A stretch of 64,000 nucleotides of DNA from Falsiroseomonas sp051433165 (GTDB taxonomy: Bacteria > Pseudomonadota > Alphaproteobacteria > Acetobacterales > Acetobacteraceae). The stretch is taken from contig NZ_JBHMFS010000002.1 of assembly GCF_051433165.1 (NCBI RefSeq), positions 245,419-309,418 of the forward strand, given 5' to 3'. The translations under genes were made by a program, and so were the position numbers. Of this stretch, positions 16,662 through 24,964 are shown in pieces (within the stretch, counting starts at the first letter, position 1; each line of letters starts with the position of its first letter). The notes beneath the pieces were generated by a model. The model had not been told where the DNA came from, ran no database searches, and saw nothing but the letters and a program-made list of their open reading frames with translations.

Positions 16662-17798
16662 ATGCGCCCCATCCTGATCGGCTCCGAAATTTACCGCGGC
16701 TCCACCTATGGGCCGAAGCACCCGCTGGCGATTCCGCGCGTCTCCACCATGCTCGACCTGGTGCGCGCCATGGGCTGGGTGGCGCCGGGCCAGTATGTGG
16801 ACAGCCCGCGCGCGACGCCGGATCAGCTCACCCGCTTCCACACCCCGGACTATGTCGCGGCGCTGATGCAGGCGGAGGCCTCGCAGGCGGTGGACCCGGC
16901 GCATCGGGAGCGCCACCGCATCGGCGCGGATGGCAACCCGGTGTACCGGGAGGTCTTCTCCCGCCCCGCCACCGGCGCCGGCGGAGTGATGCTGGCGGCG
17001 CGGCTGACGGCGGAGGGCGGGGTGGTGCATGCGCCCGGCGGCGGTACCCATCACGGCCAGCCGGACCGCGCCAGCGGCTTCTGCTACCTGAATGACGCGG
17101 TGCTGGGGCTGATGGCCTGGCTCGACCTCGGGTTGGACAACATCCTGTATCTCGATATCGACGCGCATCACGGCGATGGGGTGGAGGCGGCCTTCGCCGA
17201 CGACCCCCGGGTGTTCACCGTTTCCGTGCATGAGGAAGGGCGCTGGCCCAATACCGGGCCGGCGGAGAACCGGGCAGGGGGCCATGCCCGCAACCTGCCG
17301 GTGCCGGAGGGTTTCAACGACTCCGAAATGGACGTGCTGCTGCGACACGCCATCCTGCCCATCCTGCGCCAACGGCGGCCGCAGGCAGTGATGCTGCAGT
17401 GTGGCGCGGATGCGATTGCGGAGGACCCACTATCCCGACTTGCCCTGTCCAACGCCGCGCATCGCGCCGTGGTGCAGGCGCTGATGGGCGCCGCACCGCG
17501 GCTGATCGTGCTGGGCGGCGGCGGCTACAATCCCTGGTCCGTGGCGCGCTGCTGGGCCGGGGTCTGGGCCACGCTGAACCGCCTGCCAATCCCACCGCGC
17601 ATTCCGGCCGCGGCGGAGGCCGTTCTGCGCGGCCTGGCCTGGACTCGCGCCGCCGGCCGCAACCCGCCCGAGGACTGGTTCACCTCCATCGCCGATGCGC
17701 CGCGCCCCGGCCCGGTGCGGCCCGAAATCCGGGCGTTGGCCGCGCGCACGCTGGAAGACCTGCCCGAGCCGATCAACGCTGCTAAGGTGCCCGCATGA
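16662..17798 (+). CDS. Histone deacetylase family protein (AcuC/acetylpolyamine amidohydrolase-like)
   Basis: 378 aa. The zinc-hydrolase motifs of the class I/II deacetylase fold are intact: PGGGTHHGQPDRASGFCYLNDAV (catalytic His pair), DIDAHHGDGVE (zinc ligands) and LGGGGYN. In bacteria these enzymes deacetylate acetoin pathway proteins, acetylpolyamines or other amides; the target here is unknown. The stop overlaps the following gene by four bases (ATGA). Confidence 0.92.
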   Translation: MRPILIGSEIYRGSTYGPKHPLAIPRVSTMLDLVRAMGWVAPGQYVDSPRATPDQLTRFHTPDYVAALMQAEASQAVDPAHRERHRIGADGNPVYREVFSRPATGAGGVMLAARLTAEGGVVHAPGGGTHHGQPDRASGFCYLNDAVLGLMAWLDLGLDNILYLDIDAHHGDGVEAAFADDPRVFTVSVHEEGRWPNTGPAENRAGGHARNLPVPEGFNDSEMDVLLRHAILPILRQRRPQAVMLQCGADAIAEDPLSRLALSNAAHRAVVQALMGAAPRLIVLGGGGYNPWSVARCWAGVWATLNRLPIPPRIPAAAEAVLRGLAWTRAAGRNPPEDWFTSIADAPRPGPVRPEIRALAARTLEDLPEPINAAKVPA

Positions 17799-18277
17799 TC
17801 ACACGCCGCCCCCTGCTTGCCTCCTTCGGCCTGTTCGCCGCCAGCCACGCCATGGCCCAGCCCGGCATCGATCGCCCGCAGCCGAAGCTGCCGACGGAGC
17901 CGCTGGTCATCATCGGCCGCGACGGCACCCGCCACACCTTCCAGGTCGAGATGGCTGTCAGCCCGGAGCACCAGATGATCGGCCTGATGTTTCGCCCGAC
18001 CGTCGGCGCGGGTGAAGGCATGTTGTTCGACTGGGGCCAGCCGCGCGAGAGCAGCATGTGGATGCGCAACACCATCGCCGCGCTGGACATGGTCTTCATC
18101 GCGGCGGATGGCCGCATCCACCGCATCGCGGAACGCACCGTGCCCTACAGCCTGACCCCGGTGGACAGCCGCGGCCCTGTGCGCGCCACGCTGGAGCTTC
18201 AGGCCGGCATCACGGAGAAGCTGGACATCCGCGTCGGCGACCGGGTGCTGCACCGTATTTTCGGCACCGCGCCCTGA
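17795..18277 (+). CDS. DUF192 family exported protein
   Basis: 160 aa. Signal peptide (RRPLLASFGLFAASHAMAQ). The DUF192 core is visible: VEMAVSPEHQMIGLMFRPTV, GMLFDWGQP, SMWMRNTIAALDMVFI. Members are small exported proteins of unknown biochemical role. Coupled by ATGA overlap to the deacetylase gene. Confidence 0.9.
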   Translation: MITRRPLLASFGLFAASHAMAQPGIDRPQPKLPTEPLVIIGRDGTRHTFQVEMAVSPEHQMIGLMFRPTVGAGEGMLFDWGQPRESSMWMRNTIAALDMVFIAADGRIHRIAERTVPYSLTPVDSRGPVRATLELQAGITEKLDIRVGDRVLHRIFGTAP

Positions 18278-18334
18278 CGCTTGCATCCTCTGATGCTTGC
18301 CCTGGGGCGGCCGGGACCGTAGGTATCCGCCATT

Positions 18335-18408
18335 CGGGGTGTGGCGCAGCCTGGTAGCGCGCCTGTTTTGGGTACAGGAGGTCCTCGGTTCGATTCCGGG
18401 CACCCCGA
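18335..18408 (+). tRNA. tRNA-Pro (TGG)
   Basis: Acceptor CGGGGTG pairs with CACCCCG. The anticodon stem CCTGT/ACAGG encloses TTTGGGT, giving anticodon TGG. GGTTCGATTCC is the T loop. CCA is not encoded. Confidence 0.97.
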
Positions 18409-18485
18409 TTCCAGGCTTTCCCCATGGGGCTTCCCCAACCCGCCCGCGCCGTCTTTCATGGCTGCTCGCCCTGGGGGACCGCGCC

Positions 18486-19682
18486 ATGACCGACCTGCTG
18501 CTAACGAACCTTCGCCTCGCGGATGGCAGCACGCCGCGCATCGCCATCGCCGGCGGCCGCATCACGGCCATCCTGCCGAAAGCCGCGCCGGACCCGGCGG
18601 CGGCGGAGACGCTGGACCTCGGCGGGGCGCTGCTGCTGCCAGGCCTGGTGGATGGCCACATGCATCTGGACAAGACCCTGTTCGGCCTGCCCTGGCAGCC
18701 GCACGCCGCCGAGCCTTTCCGCCAGAGCCGCATCGACACGGACCAGCGCCTGCTGCCCAACCTGCCGCGCCCCACCGAAGACCGGGCCGGCGAACTCATC
18801 CGCCGCTGCGTCGCCAACGGCACGGCGCATATCCGCACCCATGCCGACATCACCCCCGCCTTCGGGCTCGCCGCGCTGCAGGGCGTGCTGGCGGCGAAAT
18901 CGGCCCATGCCCATGCGGTGACGGTGCAGGTGGTGGCCTTCCCGCAGGCCGGCGTGATGCGCCAGGGCGGCACGCCGATGCTCGATCTGCTGGATGCGGC
19001 GGTGCGCGAAGGCGCGGACCTCGTCGGTGGCATCGACCCCTGCGAGGTGGACCGCAACCCCTCCGGCCAGCTCGATGGCATCTTCGCGGTCGCGGCGCGA
19101 CGCGGCGTCGGCATCGACATTCACCTGCACGAACCGGCTGAACTCGGCCTGTACAGCCTGCAGGAAATCTGCGCCCGCACCCGGGCGGAGGGCATGCAGG
19201 GGCGGGTCACCATCAGCCACGGCTTCTGCCTCGGTGGCATCGGCGAATCGAAGCAGAAGGCGGCGGCGGCGCTGATGGCGGAATCGGGCGTCTCCCTCGT
19301 CACCCATGGCGGCGGCAGCGCAACCATGCCGCCGCTGATGCTGCTGCGGCGCGCCGGCGTGCGCGTGTTCTGCGGCAACGACGATGTGCGCGACACCTGG
19401 AGCCCCTATGGCAACGCCGACATGCTCGAACGCGCCGCGGTGATCGGCTGGCGCGAGGATCTGCGGACCGATCCGCTGCTGGAGGAATTGTTCGCCATGG
19501 TCTCCTCCGAGGGCGCCGCGGCCCTCGGCATCGCCCAGCACGGCATCGCGGAGGGTCATCCGGCGAATCTGTTCAGCATCAAGGTGGAAAACGTGCCGGA
19601 GGCCATCGGCGGCCATCCGCCGCGCGGCCTGGTCTTCCACGCCGGGCGCCTAGTTGCGCGCGACGGCGCCTGGATTGCCTGA
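18486..19682 (+). CDS. Amidohydrolase, cytosine deaminase-like
   Basis: 398 aa. Amidohydrolase-superfamily enzyme of the CodA-like group: GHMHLDKT near residue 57, RTHADI, a zinc-histidine segment IDIHLHEP, ISHGFCLG, and FCGNDDVRDTWSPYGNADMLERA, which resembles the HDDVFDPWYPLG segment of cytosine deaminase. Expected to deaminate or hydrolyse a pyrimidine-like ring; the exact substrate is not assignable. The ATG at 18486 follows tRNA-Pro by 78 bases; in-frame codons upstream run through the tRNA and were excluded. Confidence 0.85.
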   Translation: MTDLLLTNLRLADGSTPRIAIAGGRITAILPKAAPDPAAAETLDLGGALLLPGLVDGHMHLDKTLFGLPWQPHAAEPFRQSRIDTDQRLLPNLPRPTEDRAGELIRRCVANGTAHIRTHADITPAFGLAALQGVLAAKSAHAHAVTVQVVAFPQAGVMRQGGTPMLDLLDAAVREGADLVGGIDPCEVDRNPSGQLDGIFAVAARRGVGIDIHLHEPAELGLYSLQEICARTRAEGMQGRVTISHGFCLGGIGESKQKAAAALMAESGVSLVTHGGGSATMPPLMLLRRAGVRVFCGNDDVRDTWSPYGNADMLERAAVIGWREDLRTDPLLEELFAMVSSEGAAALGIAQHGIAEGHPANLFSIKVENVPEAIGGHPPRGLVFHAGRLVARDGAWIA

Positions 19683-19769
19683 TGCGCAGCCGCGCAGGGG
19701 TTGCCTAATGCGCAGCCACGCAGGGGTTGCCTGATGCGCAGCCGCGCAGGGATGGCTTGACGCGCCGCG
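19675..19769. repeat. 26-bp tandem repeat, three copies plus a partial fourth
   Basis: Units at 19675-19700, 19701-19726 and 19727-19752, beginning TTGCCTGATGCGCAGCC, with one to three differences between copies, then a decayed fragment to about 19769. The first unit contains the last codons and TGA stop of the amidohydrolase gene. The array ends 21 bases before the next start codon. Confidence 0.9.
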
Positions 19770-19790
19770 CCGGGCTGCGAGGCTCCGGCC

Positions 19791-20783
19791 ATGCGCATCC
19801 ATATCCAGAACCCGCCCGGCGAGACGCTGTTCCCCGTCACCCCCGCCCAGGTCGAAGCCGCCCAGTCCCGCCACCAGGAGATCGGCACGCCCGACATCTC
19901 ATTCGCCGATGACGATGCGGGCTTCGCCGCCGCCATCGGGCAGGCGGAGGTGCTGCTGACCTGGACCAAGGTGGTGCATGCGCGCTTCCCCGTGGGCGCG
20001 CTGCCGGGCATCGCGCCGAAGCTGCGGGTGATCGCCTGCACCTCCGCCGGGCTGGATCGGCTGGCGCCCTTCGCCTGGCTGCCGCCGGAGATCACGCTGC
20101 TGAACAACCGCGGCACCCATGCGGCCAAGGCCGGCGAGTTCGCCCTGATGTCGCTGCTGATGCTGGCCAGCCACATCCCGCATTTCGGCACCCAGCAGCG
20201 GGCGGAGACCTGGCAGGCGCGTTTCGGCTCGTTGCTGGCAGGCCGCACCGTGTGCATCGTGGGTCTCGGCAGCATTGGTGGGTCTGCCGCAAAGCATGCG
20301 CGCGCCTTCGGCATGAAGGTGATCGGCGTTCGGAACAGCGCCACGCCGCATCCGGATTGCGATGAGGTGGTGACCACGGAAGCGCTGGACCAGGTGCTGC
20401 CGCGCGCCGAGTTTCTGCTGCTGGCCTGCCCACTGACGCCCGAAACCCGCGGCCTGATCGACCGCCGTCGCATTGGCCTGCTGCCACCCGGCGCCAAGCT
20501 GGTGAACATGGCGCGCGGCGCGGTGTGGGACCAGGACGCGGTCTGCGATGCGCTGGAGGCGGGGGCGCTGGCCGGTGTCGTCACCGATGTGGCGGTGCCG
20601 GAGCCGCTGCCGCCCGGCCATCGTCTGTGGCGCACGCCGGGGATGCTGGTGGTGCCGCACGTCTCCTCGGACGACCCCGCCACCTATAACGACCACACGC
20701 TGGACATCCTGTTCCGAAACCTGCTTGCCATGCGGGCCGGGCAGCCGGCGCCGAACCGGGTGGACCCAGCCCGGGGCTATTGA
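19791..20783 (+). CDS. D-2-hydroxyacid dehydrogenase family protein
   Basis: 330 aa. Nucleotide-binding GLGSIGGSAA, the conserved arginine in NMARGAVWDQ, glutamate in VAVPEPLPP and catalytic histidine in VPHVSSDDP. These NAD(P)-dependent enzymes interconvert 2-oxo and D-2-hydroxy acids. Substrate unknown. It sits between an amidohydrolase and a Bug binding protein, which would suit uptake and catabolism of an organic acid, but this is inference from position only. Confidence 0.9.
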   Translation: MRIHIQNPPGETLFPVTPAQVEAAQSRHQEIGTPDISFADDDAGFAAAIGQAEVLLTWTKVVHARFPVGALPGIAPKLRVIACTSAGLDRLAPFAWLPPEITLLNNRGTHAAKAGEFALMSLLMLASHIPHFGTQQRAETWQARFGSLLAGRTVCIVGLGSIGGSAAKHARAFGMKVIGVRNSATPHPDCDEVVTTEALDQVLPRAEFLLLACPLTPETRGLIDRRRIGLLPPGAKLVNMARGAVWDQDAVCDALEAGALAGVVTDVAVPEPLPPGHRLWRTPGMLVVPHVSSDDPATYNDHTLDILFRNLLAMRAGQPAPNRVDPARGY

Positions 20784-20817
20784 GGTGCGTCACACCCTGC
20801 ATGATGGAGCCGCCGCC

Positions 20818-21798
20818 ATGAGCCTCACCCGCCGCACGCTTCTCGCCGCCACGGCGATCGGCGCCGCCACGCCCGCCTGGGCCCAGGCGCCCGCCTGGCC
20901 GTCGCGCCCGATCCGCATCATCCTGCCTGCGCCAGGGGGTGGCGGAACCGCCGATACGCTCGCCCGGATCTTCGCGCAGGAGCTGGAAAAGCGCATTCCG
21001 CAGCCCGTCATCATCGAGAATCGCGGCGGCGCGGCCGGCAACATCGGCGCCACCGCGGCGGCGCGGGCGGAGCCGGATGGGCACACCATCCTGTGGACCT
21101 GGGCCGGCACGCTGGCCACCAACCCGGCAATGTACCGGGACATGCCCTTCGACCCGGTGCGCGATTTCACGCCGGTGATCCTGCTGGGCAGCGTGCCCAA
21201 CATCCTGACGGTGACCAATGACCTGCCGGTGCGCGACCTGGCCGCCTTCACCGAATACGCCAAGGCGAACCCCGGCGCGATCAATCACGGCACCACCGGC
21301 AACGGGTCCTCGATGCATCTGGCGGCGGAGCTTTTCGCCTCCCGCACCGGGACGCAGTTGACCCATGTGCCCTATGCGGCGCCGGCGGCCGCGACCACGG
21401 ACCTGATCGCTGGCCGCATCCAGGCGATGTTCAACCTGGTGACGGGCGCGAAGCCGCTGGTCGAGGCCGGGCGGGTGCGCGCCATCGCCGTGCTGTCGGA
21501 AACCCGTGTGCCGCAATTGCCCGACGTGCCGACTGCGACGGAGCTCGGCATGCCTGGCCTTTCCTTCGGCACCTGGTTCTGCCTGATGCTGCCGCGCGGC
21601 GCCGACCCGGCCCTGGTCGCCCGGCTGAACACCCTGGCGAATGAGGTGCTGGCCGACCCGGTGGCGCGGCAGCGGCTGGAAGCCGCCGGCATGGCCTTCG
21701 ATGGCGGCGGCACGCCGGAGCGGCTGGCAACCTATCTGCAGGAGGAAATTGTCCGCCATGCCGAGCTGGTCCGCATCTCCGGCGCGCGGATCAACTAG
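20818..21798 (+). CDS. Bug/TctC-type tricarboxylate-binding protein
   Basis: 326 aa, with signal peptide TRRTLLAATAIGAATPAWAQ. Typical Bug features: WPSRPIRIILPAPGGGGTADTLAR, IIENRGGAAGNIGA, and HVPYAAPAAATTDLIAG. Periplasmic binding protein for a carboxylate. No TctA or TctB membrane gene is nearby, so it is an orphan of the kind that is greatly expanded in some beta- and alphaproteobacteria. Start at 20818 chosen for the twin-arginine-like signal. Confidence 0.92.
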   Translation: MSLTRRTLLAATAIGAATPAWAQAPAWPSRPIRIILPAPGGGGTADTLARIFAQELEKRIPQPVIIENRGGAAGNIGATAAARAEPDGHTILWTWAGTLATNPAMYRDMPFDPVRDFTPVILLGSVPNILTVTNDLPVRDLAAFTEYAKANPGAINHGTTGNGSSMHLAAELFASRTGTQLTHVPYAAPAAATTDLIAGRIQAMFNLVTGAKPLVEAGRVRAIAVLSETRVPQLPDVPTATELGMPGLSFGTWFCLMLPRGADPALVARLNTLANEVLADPVARQRLEAAGMAFDGGGTPERLATYLQEEIVRHAELVRISGARIN

Positions 21799-21812
21799 AG
21801 CGGATCAACTAG
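21786..21812. repeat. 14-bp tandem duplication carrying both stop codons
   Basis: GCGGATCAACTAGA at 21786-21799 is repeated at 21800-21812 (13 of 14 bases). The first copy supplies the TAG of the rightward Bug gene. The second contains, on the other strand, the TAG of the leftward AhpD-like gene. Confidence 0.9.
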
Positions 21813-22378
21813 CTTCGCGGCAGCAGCGGGTCGCCCAGCGTCAGCATCAGCCGGTTGGCATTGGCGAACATCGCCACGGAATGGATGAGATCGAGAATTT
21901 CGAGGTCATCCAGCCCCACCGCCCGCAGCGGCGCCAGATGCTGCGCGGTGGTGGCGCCGGGGTCGCGGGTCAGCGCCTCGGTGAAGTCGGCCACGGCCTT
22001 GCGGCGCGGGTCCGGCTCCGCGGCCCAGCCCTCGTCCAGGATGCGCTGCATGGCGGGCTCATCGCCCGTCAGCTCGGTGAAGCGCTTGGCGTGGACTGAG
22101 GTGCAATACACGCAGCCATTCACCATGGAGACGACGGCGGTGGACAATTCCCGGTCCGCGCGGTCCAGCCCACCTTCGGCATACATGACGATATTGAACA
22201 GCGCGCCGCGTTCGCCGAGCGAGCCCGGGTCATGCGCCAGCGTCAGGAAATAGGTGGAACGGCGCACCGCCGGCGGGCAGGCATCCAGCGCCGCAAGCTG
22301 CTCGGGTGTCGCCGTCTCCGCCTTCACGGGGGCGAGGCGGGGGCGCCAGCCGACGGGCTTCAGGGTGAACCGGCTCAT
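21809..22378 (-). CDS. AhpD-like carboxymuconolactone decarboxylase-family protein (Avi_7169-like)
   Basis: 189 aa. CMD-domain protein with the redox motif CVYCTSVH (Cys89, Cys92, His96) used by AhpD-type alkylhydroperoxidases for peroxide reduction. Paired by an ATGA overlap with a second, cysteine-poor CMD protein; this pair matches the Avi_7169/Avi_7170 two-gene arrangement known from other proteobacteria. The physiological reductant and peroxide are unknown. Confidence 0.85.
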   Translation of the reverse strand: MSRFTLKPVGWRPRLAPVKAETATPEQLAALDACPPAVRRSTYFLTLAHDPGSLGERGALFNIVMYAEGGLDRADRELSTAVVSMVNGCVYCTSVHAKRFTELTGDEPAMQRILDEGWAAEPDPRRKAVADFTEALTRDPGATTAQHLAPLRAVGLDDLEILDLIHSVAMFANANRLMLTLGDPLLPRS

Positions 22379-22839
22379 GCCGCCTTCTCCTGCATCAGGG
22401 CGCGCAGCCCGGCCAACAGCCGGGTCTGGTAGGGCACGAAGGCGATCAACTGCGTGGCTGCGACGATATCCCGCGAGGTCAGGCCGAGCGCCGCCAGCCC
22501 ATCGATATCCGCCTTGGCCGTGGCCTCCGGCTGCATCGCCACCTTCTCCGCATAGGCCAGCAGCGCATCGCGCCGGGGGGAGGGGTCGGGCGTGGGGGCG
22601 AGGCCGGCGAAATGCGCGGCCAGCGCCGCATCGCCCTCGCGTTCCGCCACGTGCCGGGCGAGTGCCGCGCGTTCCGCCAGGCTCAGACCGCCCGGGTCGG
22701 GCGGCAGCAGCAGTTCGCGATAGGCGCCCTCGGCATGGCGCAGGGCTTCCGGGCGCTGCCGGCGCAGCGCGCCGATGGCGCTGTCCGGCGCCAGGCCGAG
22801 GAGGTCTTCTATAAGGTCAGGCGAGGGGAAGTCAGGCAA
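22375..22839 (-). CDS. CMD domain protein (Avi_7170-like)
   Basis: 154 aa, alpha-helical. The C-terminal half (ADIDGLAALGLTSRDIVAATQLIAFVPYQTRLLAGL) resembles the CMD fold but there is no CxxC, so it probably does not do peroxide chemistry itself and may be a structural partner of the AhpD-like protein encoded downstream. It follows the Bug gene by 16 bases, suggesting one leftward transcript of Bug protein, CMD partner and AhpD-like protein. Confidence 0.8.
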   Translation of the reverse strand: MPDFPSPDLIEDLLGLAPDSAIGALRRQRPEALRHAEGAYRELLLPPDPGGLSLAERAALARHVAEREGDAALAAHFAGLAPTPDPSPRRDALLAYAEKVAMQPEATAKADIDGLAALGLTSRDIVAATQLIAFVPYQTRLLAGLRALMQEKAA

Positions 22840-22855
22840 GGCGGCGTCCTGGTGG

Positions 22856-23860
22856 CTATTGCACCAGGATGTTGCCCTGTCGGACCACCTCGCGCCAGCG
22901 GGCCAGCTCGGCCGTCACCAGCGCGGCATATTCCGCCGCCGGCACGGGGCGGGGCTGGGTGCCACGCTCCGCCAGCTGGGCCTGCATCGCCGGTTCGGAC
23001 AGGGCGGCGCGGATCGCATCGCCCATGCGCTGCACCACCTCATCCGAGGCGCTGCGATGCGTATGCAGGCCGAACCAGGCCTCCGCCGCGAAGCCTTGCA
23101 GGTTGAATTCCGCGCCCAGCTCCGCCAGCGCCGGCACATCCGGCAGCACCGCCAGCTGCGTGGCGGAGGTGACGGCGAGCGGAATGACGGTGCCGGCACG
23201 GATCTGCGGCAGGGCGGTGGGCAGATTGTCGATGAAGGTATCAACCTCGCCGCCCATCACCGCGACCATGCCGGGCCCGGCGCCGCGATAGGGCACATGC
23301 TGGAAGCGCGCGCCGGTCTGCTGGTTGATCAACTCGCCAGTCAGATGGGTGGAGGTGCCGTTGCCGGCGGAGGCGAAGGTGCGGATGCCGGGCCGCGCCT
23401 TGGCATCGCGCAGCAGCGCGCGCACATCACCGCCGGGCACGTTGCGCGGATTGGCGACCCAGACATTCGGCACCGTCACCATCAGTGTCAGCGCCTTGAA
23501 ATCATCCTCGGGATTATAGGTGAGGTTGCGGTACAGCGCCGGCGCGATGCCGTGGGATGCGATCTGCGAGACGAACATCGCATGGTCATCGCCTTCGCGT
23601 GCGAAGCGGCCGGCGGAGGTGGTGCTGCCGGCGCCGGGCTGGTTTTCCACCACCACGGCGCGGCCCAGCTTGTCCCGCATCGCCATCGCCACCAGGCGCG
23701 CCACCACATCCGTCGTGCCACCGGGCGGGAAGGGCACGATCATCCGCAGGTCCCGGCTGGGCCAGGATTGTGCCAGCGCCGGTGCGGCCAGGGCGGCGGT
23801 GCCAGCGGCGCCGGCGGCGAGCAGGATGCGGCGCCCGAACAGGGCATTGCGGTTTGTCAT
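22856..23860 (-). CDS. Bug/TctC-type tricarboxylate-binding protein
   Basis: 334 aa from the ATG at 23860; two further in-frame ATGs lie 18 and 30 bases or so upstream. Signal peptide (GRRILLAAGAAGTAALAAPALAQ). Bug signatures WPSRDLRMIVPFPPGGTTDVVAR, VVENQPGAGST and HVPYRGAGPGM are present. No partner membrane genes. Apparently the first gene of an operon with the two CMD-domain genes, an unusual association that may link uptake of an organic acid to peroxide handling. Confidence 0.9.
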   Translation of the reverse strand: MTNRNALFGRRILLAAGAAGTAALAAPALAQSWPSRDLRMIVPFPPGGTTDVVARLVAMAMRDKLGRAVVVENQPGAGSTTSAGRFAREGDDHAMFVSQIASHGIAPALYRNLTYNPEDDFKALTLMVTVPNVWVANPRNVPGGDVRALLRDAKARPGIRTFASAGNGTSTHLTGELINQQTGARFQHVPYRGAGPGMVAVMGGEVDTFIDNLPTALPQIRAGTVIPLAVTSATQLAVLPDVPALAELGAEFNLQGFAAEAWFGLHTHRSASDEVVQRMGDAIRAALSEPAMQAQLAERGTQPRPVPAAEYAALVTAELARWREVVRQGNILVQ

Positions 23861-23977
23861 GTTCCCAGTCTCTCCCATGTTGATTGTCATGACCTTCGCC
23901 CGGACGCGCCGCGCTGTCGAGGCTTCCGGCTGCGGCGCAGGGCCGGTAGCCTGCGCGCCAATGCCGGGAGACGCACC

Positions 23978-24964
23978 ATGAACGACCTGCCCCATACCCA
24001 CCCGCCGCACGATGCCGGCGGCCGCTTCGAGGGACCCGTGCCGCGCGCGGAACATGAGGCGGCGCATTGGGAGAAGGAGGCGGATGCGATCCGCATGCTG
24101 CTGTCGGATGCGAAGCGGCGCCTGTTTACCACGGATGAAAGCCGCCGCGTACAGGAACAGCTCGACTCCGCCACCTATTGGGCGATGCCGTATTACGAAC
24201 GCTGGATTCTCGCCTTCTCAAGCCTGCTGATCGAGAAGGGCATCGTGACGGAATCCGAGGTGCTGGCAGAAGAACAGCGTCTGCGTGATGCGGGGCAGGA
24301 TGTGGTGGAGGCGCACCACAACCACCATGACGACCACGGCCATGATCACGACCATGACCACGAGCATCACCCCTACCAGGAAGACCACGACGCGGCGGAG
24401 GAACGGCTTTCCCCGCTGCGCCTTCGCGGCGTCGCGATGCGGAACCTGCTGCTGGCGAAGGGCGTGCTGACGGCGGCGGAGATCCGCGAGGAGATCGCGC
24501 GGATGGATGCGCGCAGCCCGAACAACGGCGCCGCCATCGTCGTGCGTGCCTGGACCGATGCGGCCTACGCGCAGCGCCTGGCGGAAGATGCGGTGGCCGC
24601 GGCGGCGGAGCTTGGCCTCGATGCGGCGGGCACCAAGCTTTCCGCGCTGTTCAACACGGAAAGCCGGCACCACCTCGTCGTCTGCACGCTGTGTTCCTGC
24701 TACCCGCGCAGCATCCTCGGCCGCCCGCCGGCCTGGTACAAAAGCCGCGCCTATCGCGCCCGCGCGGTGCGCGACCCGCGCGGTATTCTCGCCGAATTCG
24801 GCACGACGCTGCCGCCGGGCGTGGAACTCCGCGTGCACGACAGCAATGCGGAGCTGCGCTACCTGGTGGTGCCGAAGCGCCCCGCCGGCACGGAAGGCTG
24901 GGACGCAGAGCGGCTGGCGGCGCTGGTGACGCGCGACGGCATGATCGGCGTCACCACGGTTTGA
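23978..24964 (+). CDS. Fused nitrile hydratase: beta N-terminal domain, His-rich linker, cobalt-type alpha subunit
   Basis: 328 aa. Residues 11-96 match the N-terminal helical domain of nitrile hydratase beta subunits (HDAGG, GP, HWEKEADAIRMLL, TYWAMPYYERW, LLIEKGIVT). Residues 113-138 are a linker with 12 histidines. Residues 145-328 are a full alpha subunit with the metal-claw motif VCTLCSC (Cys236, Cys239, Cys241); Thr at the second position is the cobalt-type signature. The C-terminal SH3-like barrel of the beta subunit is missing, and no separate beta gene is in the window. The enzyme would hydrate nitriles to amides, or thiocyanate in the related hydrolase, if an additional beta-like chain is supplied. 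GGGAG sits 11 bases before the ATG. Confidence 0.88.
   Translation: MNDLPHTHPPHDAGGRFEGPVPRAEHEAAHWEKEADAIRMLLSDAKRRLFTTDESRRVQEQLDSATYWAMPYYERWILAFSSLLIEKGIVTESEVLAEEQRLRDAGQDVVEAHHNHHDDHGHDHDHDHEHHPYQEDHDAAEERLSPLRLRGVAMRNLLLAKGVLTAAEIREEIARMDARSPNNGAAIVVRAWTDAAYAQRLAEDAVAAAAELGLDAAGTKLSALFNTESRHHLVVCTLCSCYPRSILGRPPAWYKSRAYRARAVRDPRGILAEFGTTLPPGVELRVHDSNAELRYLVVPKRPAGTEGWDAERLAALVTRDGMIGVTTV

Noticed and set aside
18199..18459. Leftward frame with PESNRGPPVPKTGALPGCATP
   Set aside because: Antisense translation of tRNA-Pro.
24293..24420. His-rich DNA in the nitrile hydratase gene as a microsatellite artefact
   Set aside because: The CAC/GAC/CAT codons are mixed and the frame continues into a fully conserved alpha subunit, so the linker is real coding sequence.
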